Assembly: GCA_964643885.1 (NCBI GenBank)
Contig: CAZXUI010000010.1
Span: 18,456 to 82,455, forward strand
Direction: 5' to 3'
Source of the DNA: CAADGL01 sp964643885
GTDB taxonomy: Bacteria > Planctomycetota > Phycisphaerae > UBA1845 > Fen-1342
DNA: 64,000 nt
Part shown: in pieces, positions 1 through 9,936 of the stretch
How positions within the stretch are numbered: the first letter of the stretch is position 1
Layout of the letters: every line of letters begins with the position of its first letter
The notes under the pieces: generated by a model
What the model saw: the letters and a program-made list of their open reading frames with translations, nothing else
Databases searched by the model: none
What the model was told of the DNA's origin: nothing
Program-made: the position numbers and the translations under genes

Positions 1-2379
1 CGGCCGGCGGCCGGCGAAATCCTGATCAACGGGTGGACGGCGCAGCAGCTCGGCGCGGCCGTGGGCGAGAGCCTGCGGATCACCTATTACGTGACTGGCG
101 CGTTCGGCGAGCTCGAGACGCACGAACGAGTTCTCACGTTGCGCGGCATCGTCCGAATGGACGCGGCGGCGGCGGACGCCGGCTTCGTCCCCGAGTATCC
201 GGGCATTACCGACTCGCCGCGCATTTCCGACTGGGACCCGCCCTTTCCCGTCGATCTGGGGCAGATTCGCGACGTGGATGAGCAATACTGGGAGCAGTAT
301 CGCACGGCGCCCAAGGCGTTCCTCGCGTTGCGTGAGGGGCAGGCGCTGTGGGCCGACCGGGCCGAGCAGATCGGCCGGCTGACCTCCGTTCGCTTCTACG
401 CCCGCGGCGGCGAGCCGCTCGATGCGGTGCGGGCGCACGTGGCCGCGGGACTGTTGCGGCGGCTGGCGCCGGAGGCGGCCGGCCTGCGGGTCGAGCCCGT
501 GCGAGCGCGGGCGGAGGAGGCGAGCGGCGGATCGACCGATTTTGGCGGGCTTTTCATCGGTTTCAGCCTGTTTCTGATCGGCTCGGCCGGCATGCTGGTC
601 GCGCTGCTCTTTCGACTCGGCGTGGAGCGGCGGGCGTCGCAGATCGGATTGCTGCTGGCATGCGGAATCAATCAGGCGAGCGTGCGGCGGCTGTTGCTGG
701 CGGAGGGGACGATCGTCGCGGCCGTCGGTGCGCTGCTGGGCACGGGCGGAGCGATCGTCTATGCCGCGGTGATGATCCACGGCCTGCGGACCTGGTGGGC
801 GGAGGCGGCGACGGCGCCGTTTCTGTCGTTGCACGTGTCGGGCGAGAGTCTGGCGATCGGTTACGTCGCGGCGTTGCTGCTCGGGCTGGGGTCGATCGCG
901 CTGGCGCTGCGCGGCATCACGCGGCTCAGTGCCCGAGCCCTGCTGTCGGGCAGCGTGGCGGCGACGCGGCTCACCGGCCGGGGCGGCCGGTCGAGGGCGG
1001 CGCAGGCCGCCGGGCTCGCGGCGCTGCTGGTGGCGGCAGTGTGTCTGGCGGCGAGCGCTTTTCTCGGGTCGACGGCCGCGGCGGCGGCGTTTTTCGGCGG
1101 GGCCGTGGCGTTGCTGGTCGCGGGTCTGGCGGGGCTGCGAATCATGCTCGACGAGGAGCCGCGCACGGCCGTCACGCGACCTGGAGGGATGGCGCTGGTA
1201 CGCATGGGCGCCCGCAACGTGCAGCGGCACGCCGGGCGGAGCCTGCTGACGGCGGGGCTGATTGCGTCGGCGTCCTTTCTGATCGTGGCGGTCGGCGCGT
1301 TCCGGCTCGAGGCGCCGGGGGACGCGACGCGACCCGACTCGGGGACGGGCGGGTTCGTGCTCATCGGGCAAGCCGCCACGCCGGTGCTCCAGGACCTGAA
1401 TACGCCGGCCGGGCGCGAGGCGCTTTCGCTGTCGGACGAGGCGCGGGCGATGCTGGACGAGGCGGAAGTGATCGCGCTGCGGCGTTCGGGCGGTGACGAG
1501 ACGAGCTGCCTGAATCTCTATCGCCCAACGCAGCCGGCGATCCTGGGCGCCACGCGGGCGATGATCGAGCGGGGCGGGTTCGTGTTCGCCAGGAGCCGCG
1601 CCCGCTCGGCCGAGGAGCGGGCCAATCCCTGGGCGCTGCTGGAGCTGCGCTTCGACGACGGCGCGATTCCGGTGATCGGCGATGAGGCGTCGGTGATGTG
1701 GCAGTTGCACAAGGGGCTGGGCCAGGACCTGGTGATCCGGGACGGGCGCGGGCGCGACGCGACGCTGCGCTTCGTGGCCCTGCTGCGCGGGAGTGTGCTT
1801 CAGAGCGAGCTGATCGTCAGCGAGCAGAACTTCACGCGGCTCTTCCCGCGGATCAGCGGGTACGGAACGTTCCTGATCGCATGCAAACCGGATGCGGCCG
1901 GGGCGATCGAGACGTCGCTCGAGCGAGACCTGGAGCCGTACGGGCTGGACCTGGGTTCGACGCTCGACCGCCTGCGGGCCTATTCGGCGGTTCAGAACAC
2001 CTACTTGTCGGCGTTTCAATCGCTGGGCGGACTGGGGCTGGTGCTGGGGACGATCGGGCTGGCGGCGGTGGTGCTGCGAAGCGTCTGGGAGCGGCGGGCG
2101 GAGTTGGCGCTGCTTCAGGCGCTGGGTTATTCGCGGGCGGCCGTCGAAGTGCTCGTATTGAGCGAGCATGCGCTGCTCGTGGTGATCGGGCTGGTGCTCG
2201 GGATCGGGCCGGCGATTCTGGCGACGCTGCCACAGCTCGCGGATCGCCCGGAGGCGTTCCCGTGGAGCGGGCTTGCCGTGACGCTCGTCGGCGTGCTGGT
2301 GGTGGGGATGGCAGCGGCCGCGCTGGCCGTGTTGGCGTCGCTGCGCGAGCGGTTGCTGGGATCGCTGCGGGCGGAGTAA
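1..2379 (+). CDS. FtsX-like ABC transporter permease, 5' end outside window
   Basis: The reading frame is open from base 1, so the gene begins upstream; 792 residues are visible. The product looks like the permease of a MacB/LolC/FtsX-type ABC system, which uses ATP hydrolysis by a partner to move lipoproteins or other envelope substrates. The first ~170 residues form a soluble periplasmic-type domain. After that come two FtsX-type blocks. The first has a helix at ~175-200 followed by a cytoplasmic loop (ERRASQIGLLLACG) and further helices. The second, at ~660-790, repeats the pattern (WERRAELALLQALGYSR). The paired 'ERR.E..LL.A.G' loops are the coupling segments typical of the family. The ATPase gene is probably upstream of the window. 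The downstream propeller gene starts 202 bp later on the same strand. Confidence 0.85.
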   Translation, partial: RPAAGEILINGWTAQQLGAAVGESLRITYYVTGAFGELETHERVLTLRGIVRMDAAAADAGFVPEYPGITDSPRISDWDPPFPVDLGQIRDVDEQYWEQYRTAPKAFLALREGQALWADRAEQIGRLTSVRFYARGGEPLDAVRAHVAAGLLRRLAPEAAGLRVEPVRARAEEASGGSTDFGGLFIGFSLFLIGSAGMLVALLFRLGVERRASQIGLLLACGINQASVRRLLLAEGTIVAAVGALLGTGGAIVYAAVMIHGLRTWWAEAATAPFLSLHVSGESLAIGYVAALLLGLGSIALALRGITRLSARALLSGSVAATRLTGRGGRSRAAQAAGLAALLVAAVCLAASAFLGSTAAAAAFFGGAVALLVAGLAGLRIMLDEEPRTAVTRPGGMALVRMGARNVQRHAGRSLLTAGLIASASFLIVAVGAFRLEAPGDATRPDSGTGGFVLIGQAATPVLQDLNTPAGREALSLSDEARAMLDEAEVIALRRSGGDETSCLNLYRPTQPAILGATRAMIERGGFVFARSRARSAEERANPWALLELRFDDGAIPVIGDEASVMWQLHKGLGQDLVIRDGRGRDATLRFVALLRGSVLQSELIVSEQNFTRLFPRISGYGTFLIACKPDAAGAIETSLERDLEPYGLDLGSTLDRLRAYSAVQNTYLSAFQSLGGLGLVLGTIGLAAVVLRSVWERRAELALLQALGYSRAAVEVLVLSEHALLVVIGLVLGIGPAILATLPQLADRPEAFPWSGLAVTLVGVLVVGMAAAALAVLASLRERLLGSLRAE

Positions 2380-2581
2380 ATGCGCCGGGCCGCGGACCGG
2401 CCGGGACGCGGGCGGCGCTTCGTGCATATCATGCTGCATACGGGTGTCGCGGGGCGTCGTGCCGCCGCGTAGGGATCGATCAGGCCGTATCCGAGCGGTC
2501 TGACGACTGCTTCACACGGATTCAGACCGGGCTTCACGCTCGCCGGCGCGGCCGGCGGAAACTCGCACAGGAGATGATTCG

Positions 2582-3811
2582 ATGAACCAGCGATGCAATC
2601 GCCTGCTGCTCGTGCCGATCTGCGTGGCCATGCTTGCCGGTGCGGCCGCGGCGGACGACTGGCCGAACTTCCTCGGCCCGAACTACGACTCGAAGTCGAG
2701 CGAGAAGGGTCTGCGGTATGCGTGGACCGAGCCGTTGCCGCTGCTGTGGGAGCGAGACATCGGCTCGGCCTTCAGCGGCATCTCCTGCGTGGACGGGCGG
2801 GCGTACACGTGCGGCACCGCGGACGGCGAGCAGGTGCTCTACTGCCTGAACGCCGACACGGGTGAGGTGATCTGGCAGCAGGCGTTCGAGGGCGAGTATC
2901 GCGAGAGCCAGGGCGGCGACGGAACGCGGGCCACGCCGACGGTGCATGAGGGGCGGGTGTATATCTTCGGCGCACTGGGGACTTTCGCCTGCTATGACGC
3001 CAAGGACGGCCGCGAGCTGTGGAAGCACGATTTCAACGCCGAGCCGCGCTGGGGCTACAGCGGATCGGTGCTGATCGAGGGCGACCTGGCGGTGATCTCT
3101 CCGGGCGGTGCGGCCGGGGCATTGCTGGCGGTGAACAAGAACACCGGCGAGCGGGTCTGGTCGGCCGGCAAAGACGGTGCGGGCTACGCCACGCCCTATC
3201 CGTTCACGCTCAGCGGCAAGCGCTACCTGGTCGGTTTCGTGGCGCAGGCGGCGATGATCGTCGAGGCGGCGACGGGGCGCGAGGTGTGGCGAACGCCGTG
3301 GCGGACGGACTGGGACGTGAACGCGGCCTCGCCGATCTTCCACGACGGCGATCTGTTCATCAGCTCGGGCTATCGCACGGGCAGCGCGCTGTTCAAGCTG
3401 GAGCCGGACGGCGACAAGCTCAAAGGCACGAAGGTGTGGGAGAACGACGTGCTGATGAGCAAATTCCAGACGCCGGTGCTGGTCGACGGGTTTCTGTACG
3501 CGAGCGATCAGAACGGACTGCGCTGTGTGAACTGGAAGACGGGCGAGGCGGCGTGGCGCGAGCGGCGGCTGAAGGCCGGCGGTGCGTCGGCGACGAACGG
3601 AACGATGGTCTACGCCGACGGGCACCTGTTTCTGCTGACCGAGTCGGGCGAGCTCGTGATCGCCAAGGCGTCGCCCGAGGGGTTCGAGCCGATCACGCAG
3701 GCGAAGATTCTCAGCGGGCGCTGCTGGACCGTGCCGACGCTCTACAACGGGCGGATCTATGCCCGGAATCTGACTCGGCTGGCGGCTTTCGACCTGCGGG
3801 CGCAGCAGTAG
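2582..3811 (+). CDS. Exported PQQ-like beta-propeller repeat protein
   Basis: 409 residues beginning with a clear Sec signal peptide (basic n-region, hydrophobic core, cleavage near AAA-AD around residue 24). The mature part opens with a DWPNFLGPNYD motif that is common in planctomycete PQQ-like proteins. Repeated tryptophan-docking blades follow, with the pattern 'LNADTGEVIWQQ', 'YDAKDGRELWKH', 'VNKNTGERVWSA' and 'VNWKTGEAAWRE'. This is the BamB/PQQ-dehydrogenase propeller fold, but no quinone-binding enzyme motif is visible, so a scaffold or binding role is more likely than dehydrogenase activity. An AGGAG lies about 9 bp before the ATG. It is co-oriented with the ABC permease. Confidence 0.8.
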   Translation: MNQRCNRLLLVPICVAMLAGAAAADDWPNFLGPNYDSKSSEKGLRYAWTEPLPLLWERDIGSAFSGISCVDGRAYTCGTADGEQVLYCLNADTGEVIWQQAFEGEYRESQGGDGTRATPTVHEGRVYIFGALGTFACYDAKDGRELWKHDFNAEPRWGYSGSVLIEGDLAVISPGGAAGALLAVNKNTGERVWSAGKDGAGYATPYPFTLSGKRYLVGFVAQAAMIVEAATGREVWRTPWRTDWDVNAASPIFHDGDLFISSGYRTGSALFKLEPDGDKLKGTKVWENDVLMSKFQTPVLVDGFLYASDQNGLRCVNWKTGEAAWRERRLKAGGASATNGTMVYADGHLFLLTESGELVIAKASPEGFEPITQAKILSGRCWTVPTLYNGRIYARNLTRLAAFDLRAQQ

Positions 3812-4001
3812 ATCGGGCCGGACCGGCCTGCGGATCACCGGCGGTTATGAGAATCGGCCGGCTTTCAAATGGACAACGCGGGTGAGTATGAATTAGGCTT
3901 CTCTTGAAGGGGGTGGTGCGCGGTGGCCGCGGAGCGGCGCAGACCGGCGCCACATGTCCGGCCGGCCCATGGGGGCACCGCCCTCGCTCAGGAGGAAGGC
4001 C

Positions 4002-4709
4002 ATGCTCGCCGATCTCTCGCTGCTGCTTGCGGATCTTTACGAGACGCTGAGCGCGTCGTACTGGTTCTTTCTGATCGTCGGCGGCGGGATGATCCTGATC
4101 TCGACGCTGTCAGGCGGGAGTTCGTCCGACGCGTCGCTCGATGCGCCCGCGGACGCGGATTTCGGCGGCGCCTCGCTGGGCGAGGCGGACGTGGGCGTCG
4201 ACGCGGGGGCCGACGTCGGTGCGGACGTGGGGGCGGATGTGCACGCCGGCCACGGGCTGGAGGCCGTGCACGCCGTCAAGGGCGGCGCGCTGTCTCTCTC
4301 GAAGTGGTTCTCGCTGCGATTCCTGATCTATGCGATGGCGTCGTTCGGCGCCGTCGGGGCGATTCTCTCGAACGTCACGGAGCTGGCGCCGCCGGCCGTG
4401 GCAGCCAGTGCATTGCTGGCCGGCCTGGTCGTCGGCCAGGGCGTGCACCAGATCCTGCGCGCGGTGCGGCGCACGTCGGGCGACAGCACACCCCAGGCCA
4501 ACGAGTACGTGAACAAGCTGGCCCGCGTGACGATTCCGATCGAATCGGCCGGGCGGGGCGAGATTTCACTGGTGGTTCGCGCCAGCACGCGTTTCGTGCC
4601 GGCCGTCTCGGCCCAGGGGCCGCGCTCGTTCGCCGCGGGGGAGGAAGTGGTGGTGGTGGCGTATCGCGGCGGCGTGGCCGAGGTGGTCACGCGGGACCAG
4701 GCGACGTAG
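4002..4709 (+). CDS. YqiJ/NfeD-like membrane protein partnered with flotillin
   Basis: I chose the ATG at 4002 because a strong AGGAGGAAGG sits just before it; an in-frame ATG at 3954 lacks this. The 235-residue product has a first membrane helix at ~20-38, then a low-complexity acidic Ala/Gly/Asp/Val linker with short repeats of GADV, two more helices at ~108-124 and ~131-152, and a soluble beta-rich C-terminal domain (~165-235) resembling the OB fold of NfeD/YqiJ proteins. NfeD-like proteins are commonly encoded next to flotillins and act with them in membrane microdomains. The flotillin-like gene follows 111 bp downstream on the same strand, which supports this reading. The linker composition is unusual. 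Confidence 0.7.
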   Translation: MLADLSLLLADLYETLSASYWFFLIVGGGMILISTLSGGSSSDASLDAPADADFGGASLGEADVGVDAGADVGADVGADVHAGHGLEAVHAVKGGALSLSKWFSLRFLIYAMASFGAVGAILSNVTELAPPAVAASALLAGLVVGQGVHQILRAVRRTSGDSTPQANEYVNKLARVTIPIESAGRGEISLVVRASTRFVPAVSAQGPRSFAAGEEVVVVAYRGGVAEVVTRDQAT

Positions 4710-4820
4710 GCCGGCCGGCCGCCGCTCGGCCGGCTCGCTGCCGAATCGAGTGGCACACTCAGGCTCGCAACTCGGCGTCGGCGCGACGCCGAAACGGACC
4801 GCAGAGGTAGGAGTTCGCCC

Positions 4821-6179
4821 ATGCTGACACTCATGCTCGCCCAGATCAATCCCGGTACGCAGGCCGCGATCTTCTTCGGAGTGGTCGCACTCGTGCTGGT
4901 CATCGGTGTGATCGTGCTGATCGCCAAGCTGACGGTGGTCGGCAACCCCAGCGAGATGCTGATCATCAGCGGCAACCGGCAGCGCGACGGGCTGGGCTAC
5001 CGCACGCTGATCGGCGGGCGGACGCTAGTGATACCGATCTTCGAGAAGGTCGACCGGCTCAGCCTGCGTAACATGCAGGTCGCGCTGGAGGTCAAGGCCC
5101 AGAGCGGCGGCGGAACGATGCTGCCGATCACCGTTACGGGCGTGGCCAACGTGAAGGTATCGAGCGACCCGGCCGAGCGGGCCAACGCGATCGAGCGATT
5201 TCTCGGGCAGCCGTCGGCGGAGTTGCAGCGCGTCGCGCGTGAGACGCTGGAGGGCGGCCTGCGGGCGGTGATCGGCAAGATGGTGCCCGAGGAGATGGTG
5301 CAGGACCGCGACAAGTTCGTGGCGACGGTGATGCGCGAGGTGGCGGACGACTTCCGCAAGCTCGGTCTGCTGATCGACAGCGTCAATATCCAGAACGTGC
5401 ACGACGAGCAGCAGTACCTCGAGTCGATCGCCCGCAAGGCGCGGGCGGAAGTGATCTCGGCCGCGCGAAAGGCCGAAGCGGAGCGCGCCAGCGAGGCCGT
5501 CGTGAAGGAAGCGGAAGCGAACGCAGCCGCGCGGCGGGCGAAGGCGGAGCGCGACGCGGAGGCGAAGGCGGCCGAGGCGCTCGCGATGCAGCGCTCGGAG
5601 CAGGCGCGATACAGTTCCGAAAAGGCGATCGCCGAGGCCGAGAACGAGGTTCGCATCCGCAGGGCCGAGCTGGCCCGCGAGGCGGCGCTGAAGGAAGCCC
5701 AGCAGCAGGAAGCCGCGGCGACGGCCGAACAGGCCCGACTCGCGGCGACGGAGGTCGCCCGGGCGCTGGCAGCCCGCGACGTGGCCCGTGCGAAGGCCGA
5801 GGGCGAGGCGGCCCGGACGCTCGAAGACGGCCGGGCCCGTGCGGCTGCGATCGAGCTGATCGGCACGGCCATCCAGAAGCACCCCGAGGCGCTGAAGGTC
5901 ATGCTGGTCGAGATGTACCCGAACCTCGTCGAGCAGCTCGCGATGACCGTGGCCGACGTGAAGCTCGGGAACGTGACGGTGGTCGACGGCGGCGACGGAA
6001 CCGGCATCGCCGGCGCGGCGCTGGGGCGGGCGCGGATGCTCTCGGAATCGCTGGCGACGCTGGAGTCGGTGCTCGGTGTGGACCTGCGGAAGCTGTCGCA
6101 GTCCATCGCGGGGAATATCGCCGGCGGGCGGAACGGGCCGGCGGACGTGGAAGAGACGCATGTGACGCCTGAGGCGTAG
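4821..6179 (+). CDS. Flotillin-like SPFH/band 7 protein
   Basis: 452 residues. A membrane helix near the N-terminus (~15-37) is followed by an SPFH domain (~40-195; GGRTLVIPIFEKVDRLSL and LDIxSVNI-type segments), then a long Ala/Glu/Arg-rich coiled coil (~195-340), then a C-terminal oligomerisation region (AIELIGTAIQKHPEALKVML). This order matches flotillin/YqiK proteins, which form large membrane rings and organise microdomains. The start is supported by AGGTAGGAG upstream of the ATG. It probably works with the YqiJ-like protein encoded just before it. The stop lies 15 bp from the 3' end of the convergent glycosyltransferase gene. Confidence 0.9.
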   Translation: MLTLMLAQINPGTQAAIFFGVVALVLVIGVIVLIAKLTVVGNPSEMLIISGNRQRDGLGYRTLIGGRTLVIPIFEKVDRLSLRNMQVALEVKAQSGGGTMLPITVTGVANVKVSSDPAERANAIERFLGQPSAELQRVARETLEGGLRAVIGKMVPEEMVQDRDKFVATVMREVADDFRKLGLLIDSVNIQNVHDEQQYLESIARKARAEVISAARKAEAERASEAVVKEAEANAAARRAKAERDAEAKAAEALAMQRSEQARYSSEKAIAEAENEVRIRRAELAREAALKEAQQQEAAATAEQARLAATEVARALAARDVARAKAEGEAARTLEDGRARAAAIELIGTAIQKHPEALKVMLVEMYPNLVEQLAMTVADVKLGNVTVVDGGDGTGIAGAALGRARMLSESLATLESVLGVDLRKLSQSIAGNIAGGRNGPADVEETHVTPEA

Positions 6180-6194
6180 CCGCCGCGAGCGTGG

Positions 6195-7433
6195 TCAGCG
6201 CCGCGAGCCGGCCGCCGCAGCGTGGATGCTCTCGAGCGTGCGGACGAACTGGGCGCCGAGCTGCTTGCGGGCGAACTGCCGCTCGGCGAGCTGGCGGGCC
6301 CGGCGGCCCATCTCCGGCAGCTCGCCGCGGTGGTCGCGCAGCCAGACGACAGCGTCGGCGAAGGCCGCCGGATCATCCGGCGGCACGACCCGGCCGCAGC
6401 GGTTCTCCTCGATCAATCCGGCCAGCCAGCCCGGGTAGTTATTGAGCACCGGCAGACCGGCTGCGATGTAATCGAAGAACTTGTTGGGAGACGTGCCGAA
6501 GTAGAAGGCGGGGATGTTCTTGAGGATCATCATGCCCACGTCCATGCGCGGCAGAACGCGGGCGAGCTCTTCCTTGGGGATGAACGGAATCCACGAGATG
6601 ATCCGGTCCGTGCCCTCGCGCTGAGATCGGGCGATAAGGCTGTCGCGCAGGGCGCCCTGGCCGATGAAGACGAAGCGGATGCCCTTCTCGCCGCGGCGCA
6701 GCAGCTCGGCCGCGGCGTCGAGGACGGCATCCAGGCCGTTGGCCAGGCCGTGGGCGCCGGTGAAGACGAGCCGGAAGTCGTCCGGCGCGCCGAAGCGCGG
6801 GTCGTCGAGCGGCTCGTCGGAGGGCTGAAACAGATCCAGGTCGCTGGCGTTGGGAATCATCGTCGTCTGCTCGCGCGGATAGCCGGTGGAGCAGATGCCG
6901 TCTTGAATGCCGGGGGCGAGCGCGACGATGTGCCGCGCGGCGAAGTAGATCTTCCGCTCCAGGCGCCGCACGTACCACTTGAGCAGCGGGTTGCGGATCA
7001 CGCCGAGGGCGATCGGCAGCTCGGGCCAGAGATCGCGCACCTCGAAGACGAAGGGCACGCCGAGGCGACGCGCCCCTTTCATTCCCGGGATGCCGACGGT
7101 CAGCGGCGTCGAGGTCGCGAAGACCAGGTCGGCGTCGAGCTTCGTGACGACGCGCTGGGCGGCGCGGGCGAAGCGGCCGAAGGCCAGCACGCGGCGAGCG
7201 AAGCTCATCCTGTTCGAATAGGGCTCGGCGATGCAGTGCACGCGGATGCCGTCGATCTCCATCTCGCTGACGGGCCTGCTCTGGTCGAGCACGCCGGCGG
7301 CCGCCTCCGTCACGCCGCAGATCATGCTGACGCGATGGCCGGCCTCGATAAGGCAGCGCGAAAGCTCGTAGGAGCGCGTGCCGGTCGCGCCCTTGCGGGT
7401 GGAGAAATGCTGATGGATGTAGGCCACGTGCAT
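6195..7433 (-). CDS. GT4-family glycosyltransferase (WcaI/WbuB-like)
   Basis: The ATG at 7433 gives a protein beginning MHVAYIHQHF, the canonical start of this family; the longer open frame up to 7586 adds a non-conserved Arg-rich stretch and is rejected. The 412-residue product has two Rossmann-like halves of the GT-B fold. Visible features are the N-terminal GTRSYELSRCLIEAGH loop, an ATSTPLTVGIPG segment, and the C-terminal donor-binding region with FYFGTSPNKFFDYIAAGLPV, containing the conserved proline-Asn-Lys and the acidic/aromatic pocket. Such enzymes transfer an activated sugar during exopolysaccharide or lipid-linked glycan synthesis. No other polysaccharide genes are nearby. Sugar specificity cannot be read from the sequence. 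Confidence 0.85.
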   Translation of the reverse strand: MHVAYIHQHFSTRKGATGTRSYELSRCLIEAGHRVSMICGVTEAAAGVLDQSRPVSEMEIDGIRVHCIAEPYSNRMSFARRVLAFGRFARAAQRVVTKLDADLVFATSTPLTVGIPGMKGARRLGVPFVFEVRDLWPELPIALGVIRNPLLKWYVRRLERKIYFAARHIVALAPGIQDGICSTGYPREQTTMIPNASDLDLFQPSDEPLDDPRFGAPDDFRLVFTGAHGLANGLDAVLDAAAELLRRGEKGIRFVFIGQGALRDSLIARSQREGTDRIISWIPFIPKEELARVLPRMDVGMMILKNIPAFYFGTSPNKFFDYIAAGLPVLNNYPGWLAGLIEENRCGRVVPPDDPAAFADAVVWLRDHRGELPEMGRRARQLAERQFARKQLGAQFVRTLESIHAAAAGSRR

Positions 7434-7816
7434 CGCGGATACTCGCGCGCGTAACGGGCCGGCCCCGTGCTGTCGGCCGAGCCGGCAAGGCTGCGTACGA
7501 TACAGATCGGCCGCCGGTGCGGCAAACGTGCGATGGGCGTCGCGCCCCGGATGCGCGAAGCACGAATTATCGCTCGTCTCGTACAAGCGGCCGAGAATCG
7601 GAGAATACGGCCGAAACGTCCGCTATCGGCAGGTATTTCGATCCGCGGTGACGGTGCGTCGTCGCAATTCTTGCCCCACCCTCTCTCTTTTCCCAAGTTA
7701 CCAGTGTGATGTCGAACTCCGTCAGGGCAATAGGCTCGGCGGGGTCGGCGGCTGGTTGTGGGGGCCGGCGCAAGCCGGAGACAGCGCCGCCGAAAGGCAT
7801 CCGGGGGAAAGAAGCC
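7434..7816. other. Divergent intergenic region
   Basis: 383 bp separate the divergent starts of the glycosyltransferase and the BACON/HAF lipoprotein, so promoters for both should lie here. Short open frames run through it but have no ribosome binding site or recognisable motif. I see no repeat, terminator or convincing promoter. Confidence 0.5.
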
Positions 7817-9703
7817 ATGCACGCTTGTCGCGGGTCTCGGCCGCGCCGAGGCGGCACTCTTGCCGTCCTCGCTGCGCTGCTGCCGCTTATCACGCTCTAC
7901 GTCGGGTGCGGTCCGCAGCCGGGCGACCCGCTCGACCCGAATTCGTTCGTGCCGGATACACAGGGCTCGAACGACCCGGTGTGGGACGGCACCGGCGACG
8001 GCCCGAACGACTCGGACGGCGGGGCGAACCCCGACGAATCCGATCCGGACAACGGTGACGACGACGACCCGTTCGACGACGACAACGGCGACCCCGACAA
8101 CGAGCCGGTGCTCGACTTCTCTCCCAAAAGCCTGGATTTCGGCGACGGTACGGACCGGCTCGACCTCCAGATCCGCAACGTCGGCATCGGCACGCTGAAT
8201 TACACGATCTCGGCCGAGGCCGGCTGGGTTTCGGTCTCACCCAGCTCCGGCAGCAACAGCGGCACGACGGACCACATCGAGGTGGCGGTCGACCGCGTCG
8301 GGCTGGCGGTCGGCAATCATCAGACCTCGGTCGTGATTACGACGGCCGACGGCGCCACGCGCGTTCCCGTACACGCCAGCGTCGCCGACAACCAGAACAA
8401 CCCGCCGCCGCAGGTGCAGCTCTCGCCGGCGTCGCTCGACTTCGCCACCTCGCAGGGTCCGCGGAGCTTCACGCTTCAGTTGACGACCGAAGGGTCCTTC
8501 AACTTCACCATCGTGACGAGCGCCGCCTGGCTGTCGGCCGACCCGCCGCAGGGCACCAACGCCGGCGAGGTCGACACGATCACGTTGAACGTCGATCGCG
8601 GCGCGATGGGCAGCGGCGTGCATTTCGCGACGGCCAGCGTCTACGACGGCACGCGGCGGCTCGCCTCCGTGACGGTCCGAGCGGACGGCGGCGGCAGCGG
8701 CTCAGCGGCGTTCCAGCGGATGCGCGTGCTGGGCGGCGGAACGGCGCTCAACCGCGCGTTCGCGATCGGCGCGAATGATTCGCTGATCGTCGGCCGCAGC
8801 CAGTGGGCTGGCAGCGGCGTCTACGAGGCTTTCCGCTGGACGAGCTCGGGCGGGCTTTCGGGCATCGGCGAGCTGCCGGGCGGGCAGAACTTCAGCGTCG
8901 GCGCGAGCTGCTCGAACCAGGGAGACGTGATCGTCGGCACGAGCTATTCGGCCAACGGATACGAGGCGTTTCGCTGGAAGGCCGGCGGCGCGATGCAGGG
9001 TCTGGGCGACCTGCCGGGCGGAGAGTTCCGCAGCGAAGCCCGCGCCGTCTCCGCCAACGGCCTGGTCGTCGTCGGGGCGTCGGCATCGGCCGCCGGCACG
9101 CAGGCTTTCCGCTGGACCGAGCACGAGGGAATGGTCGGCCTCGGCGATCTGTCCGGCGGGCCGTTCTCCAGCAACGCGACGGCCGCCTCCAGCGACGGCT
9201 CCGTCGTCGTCGGCTACAGCGCGCGGGCAGAGGGTAACGAGGCATTCCGCTGGACCGCATCCGGCGGCATGACCGGGCTCGGCCGGCTCAGCGACGGCCG
9301 CTGGAGCGAGGCTCGGGCCGTGTCGGCCAACGGCCTGACGGTCGTCGGCGTGGCGGACCGGCCGGGCGGCCCGCAGGCCTTCTTCTGGAACAGCTCCTCC
9401 GGCATGGTGGCGCTCGGCGACCTGCCCGGCGGGAACGTCTACAGCGTGGCGACGGCCGTCTCGGAGAACGGCGCGATGGTCTTCGGGGCGAGCTGTACGG
9501 AAGTCGGGCTCGAGGCATTCCGCTGGACGCCGGGCCAGGGCATGCGGCGGTTGCAGGATGTGCTCGAGGACGACTTCGGCCTGAATCTCTCGGGCTGGAC
9601 GCTGCACAGCGTGGACGCGGTTTCGCCGGACGGTCGCGTGATCGTCGGGCAGGGCGTGAACCCGCAGGGCGAGATGGAATCGTGGATTGCGAGGCTTCCG
9701 TGA
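7817..9703 (+). CDS. Lipoprotein with two BACON-like domains and HAF repeats
   Basis: The start at 7817 (GGGGGAAAGAAGCC upstream) gives a signal peptide ending in LYVGC, a plausible lipobox, so the 628-residue protein is probably lipid-anchored. An acidic Asp/Asn/Gly/Pro linker follows (~35-95). Next are two Ig-like BACON-type domains (~95-185 and ~190-290), each with the 'SLDF' start and a 'GWVSVSPSSG' or 'AWLSADPPQG' core. From ~300 onwards there are at least six HAF-type blades, each with 'EAFRWT...GM.GLGDLPGG' and 'SANG.VVVG.S'. BACON domains are associated with carbohydrate or mucin binding and HAF repeats with extracellular proteins. It heads the amino-sugar locus on the same strand, so it may bind glycan at the cell surface; that role is inferred. 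Confidence 0.8.
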   Translation: MHACRGSRPRRGGTLAVLAALLPLITLYVGCGPQPGDPLDPNSFVPDTQGSNDPVWDGTGDGPNDSDGGANPDESDPDNGDDDDPFDDDNGDPDNEPVLDFSPKSLDFGDGTDRLDLQIRNVGIGTLNYTISAEAGWVSVSPSSGSNSGTTDHIEVAVDRVGLAVGNHQTSVVITTADGATRVPVHASVADNQNNPPPQVQLSPASLDFATSQGPRSFTLQLTTEGSFNFTIVTSAAWLSADPPQGTNAGEVDTITLNVDRGAMGSGVHFATASVYDGTRRLASVTVRADGGGSGSAAFQRMRVLGGGTALNRAFAIGANDSLIVGRSQWAGSGVYEAFRWTSSGGLSGIGELPGGQNFSVGASCSNQGDVIVGTSYSANGYEAFRWKAGGAMQGLGDLPGGEFRSEARAVSANGLVVVGASASAAGTQAFRWTEHEGMVGLGDLSGGPFSSNATAASSDGSVVVGYSARAEGNEAFRWTASGGMTGLGRLSDGRWSEARAVSANGLTVVGVADRPGGPQAFFWNSSSGMVALGDLPGGNVYSVATAVSENGAMVFGASCTEVGLEAFRWTPGQGMRRLQDVLEDDFGLNLSGWTLHSVDAVSPDGRVIVGQGVNPQGEMESWIARLP

Positions 9704-9936
9704 ACACGCGTGCAAAAAGATTAAACGAGCGATCTGCGGCCCGTGGCGCCGCCGCAACCGCGCTCGGGAGCGCTGTGCAGCGTGAGAATCTGCATAATCA
9801 TCGAGATTTTTCGGGTTTCGGCGCACTTGACCGAGACAGCCAGTGCGCCGATAGGATGGGCAGGATTGGCGCGAATGCCCGGAGGGTGGAGGCTGCGGCG
9901 CCGCTCTGGCGAGCAGGACGGGGGAAGAGGAAACTG

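Noticed and set aside
9830..9860. Sigma-70 promoter (TTGACC ... TAGGAT) before the glycosidase-like gene
   Set aside because: The spacing is 19 bp and the -10 match is weak; chance occurrence cannot be excluded.
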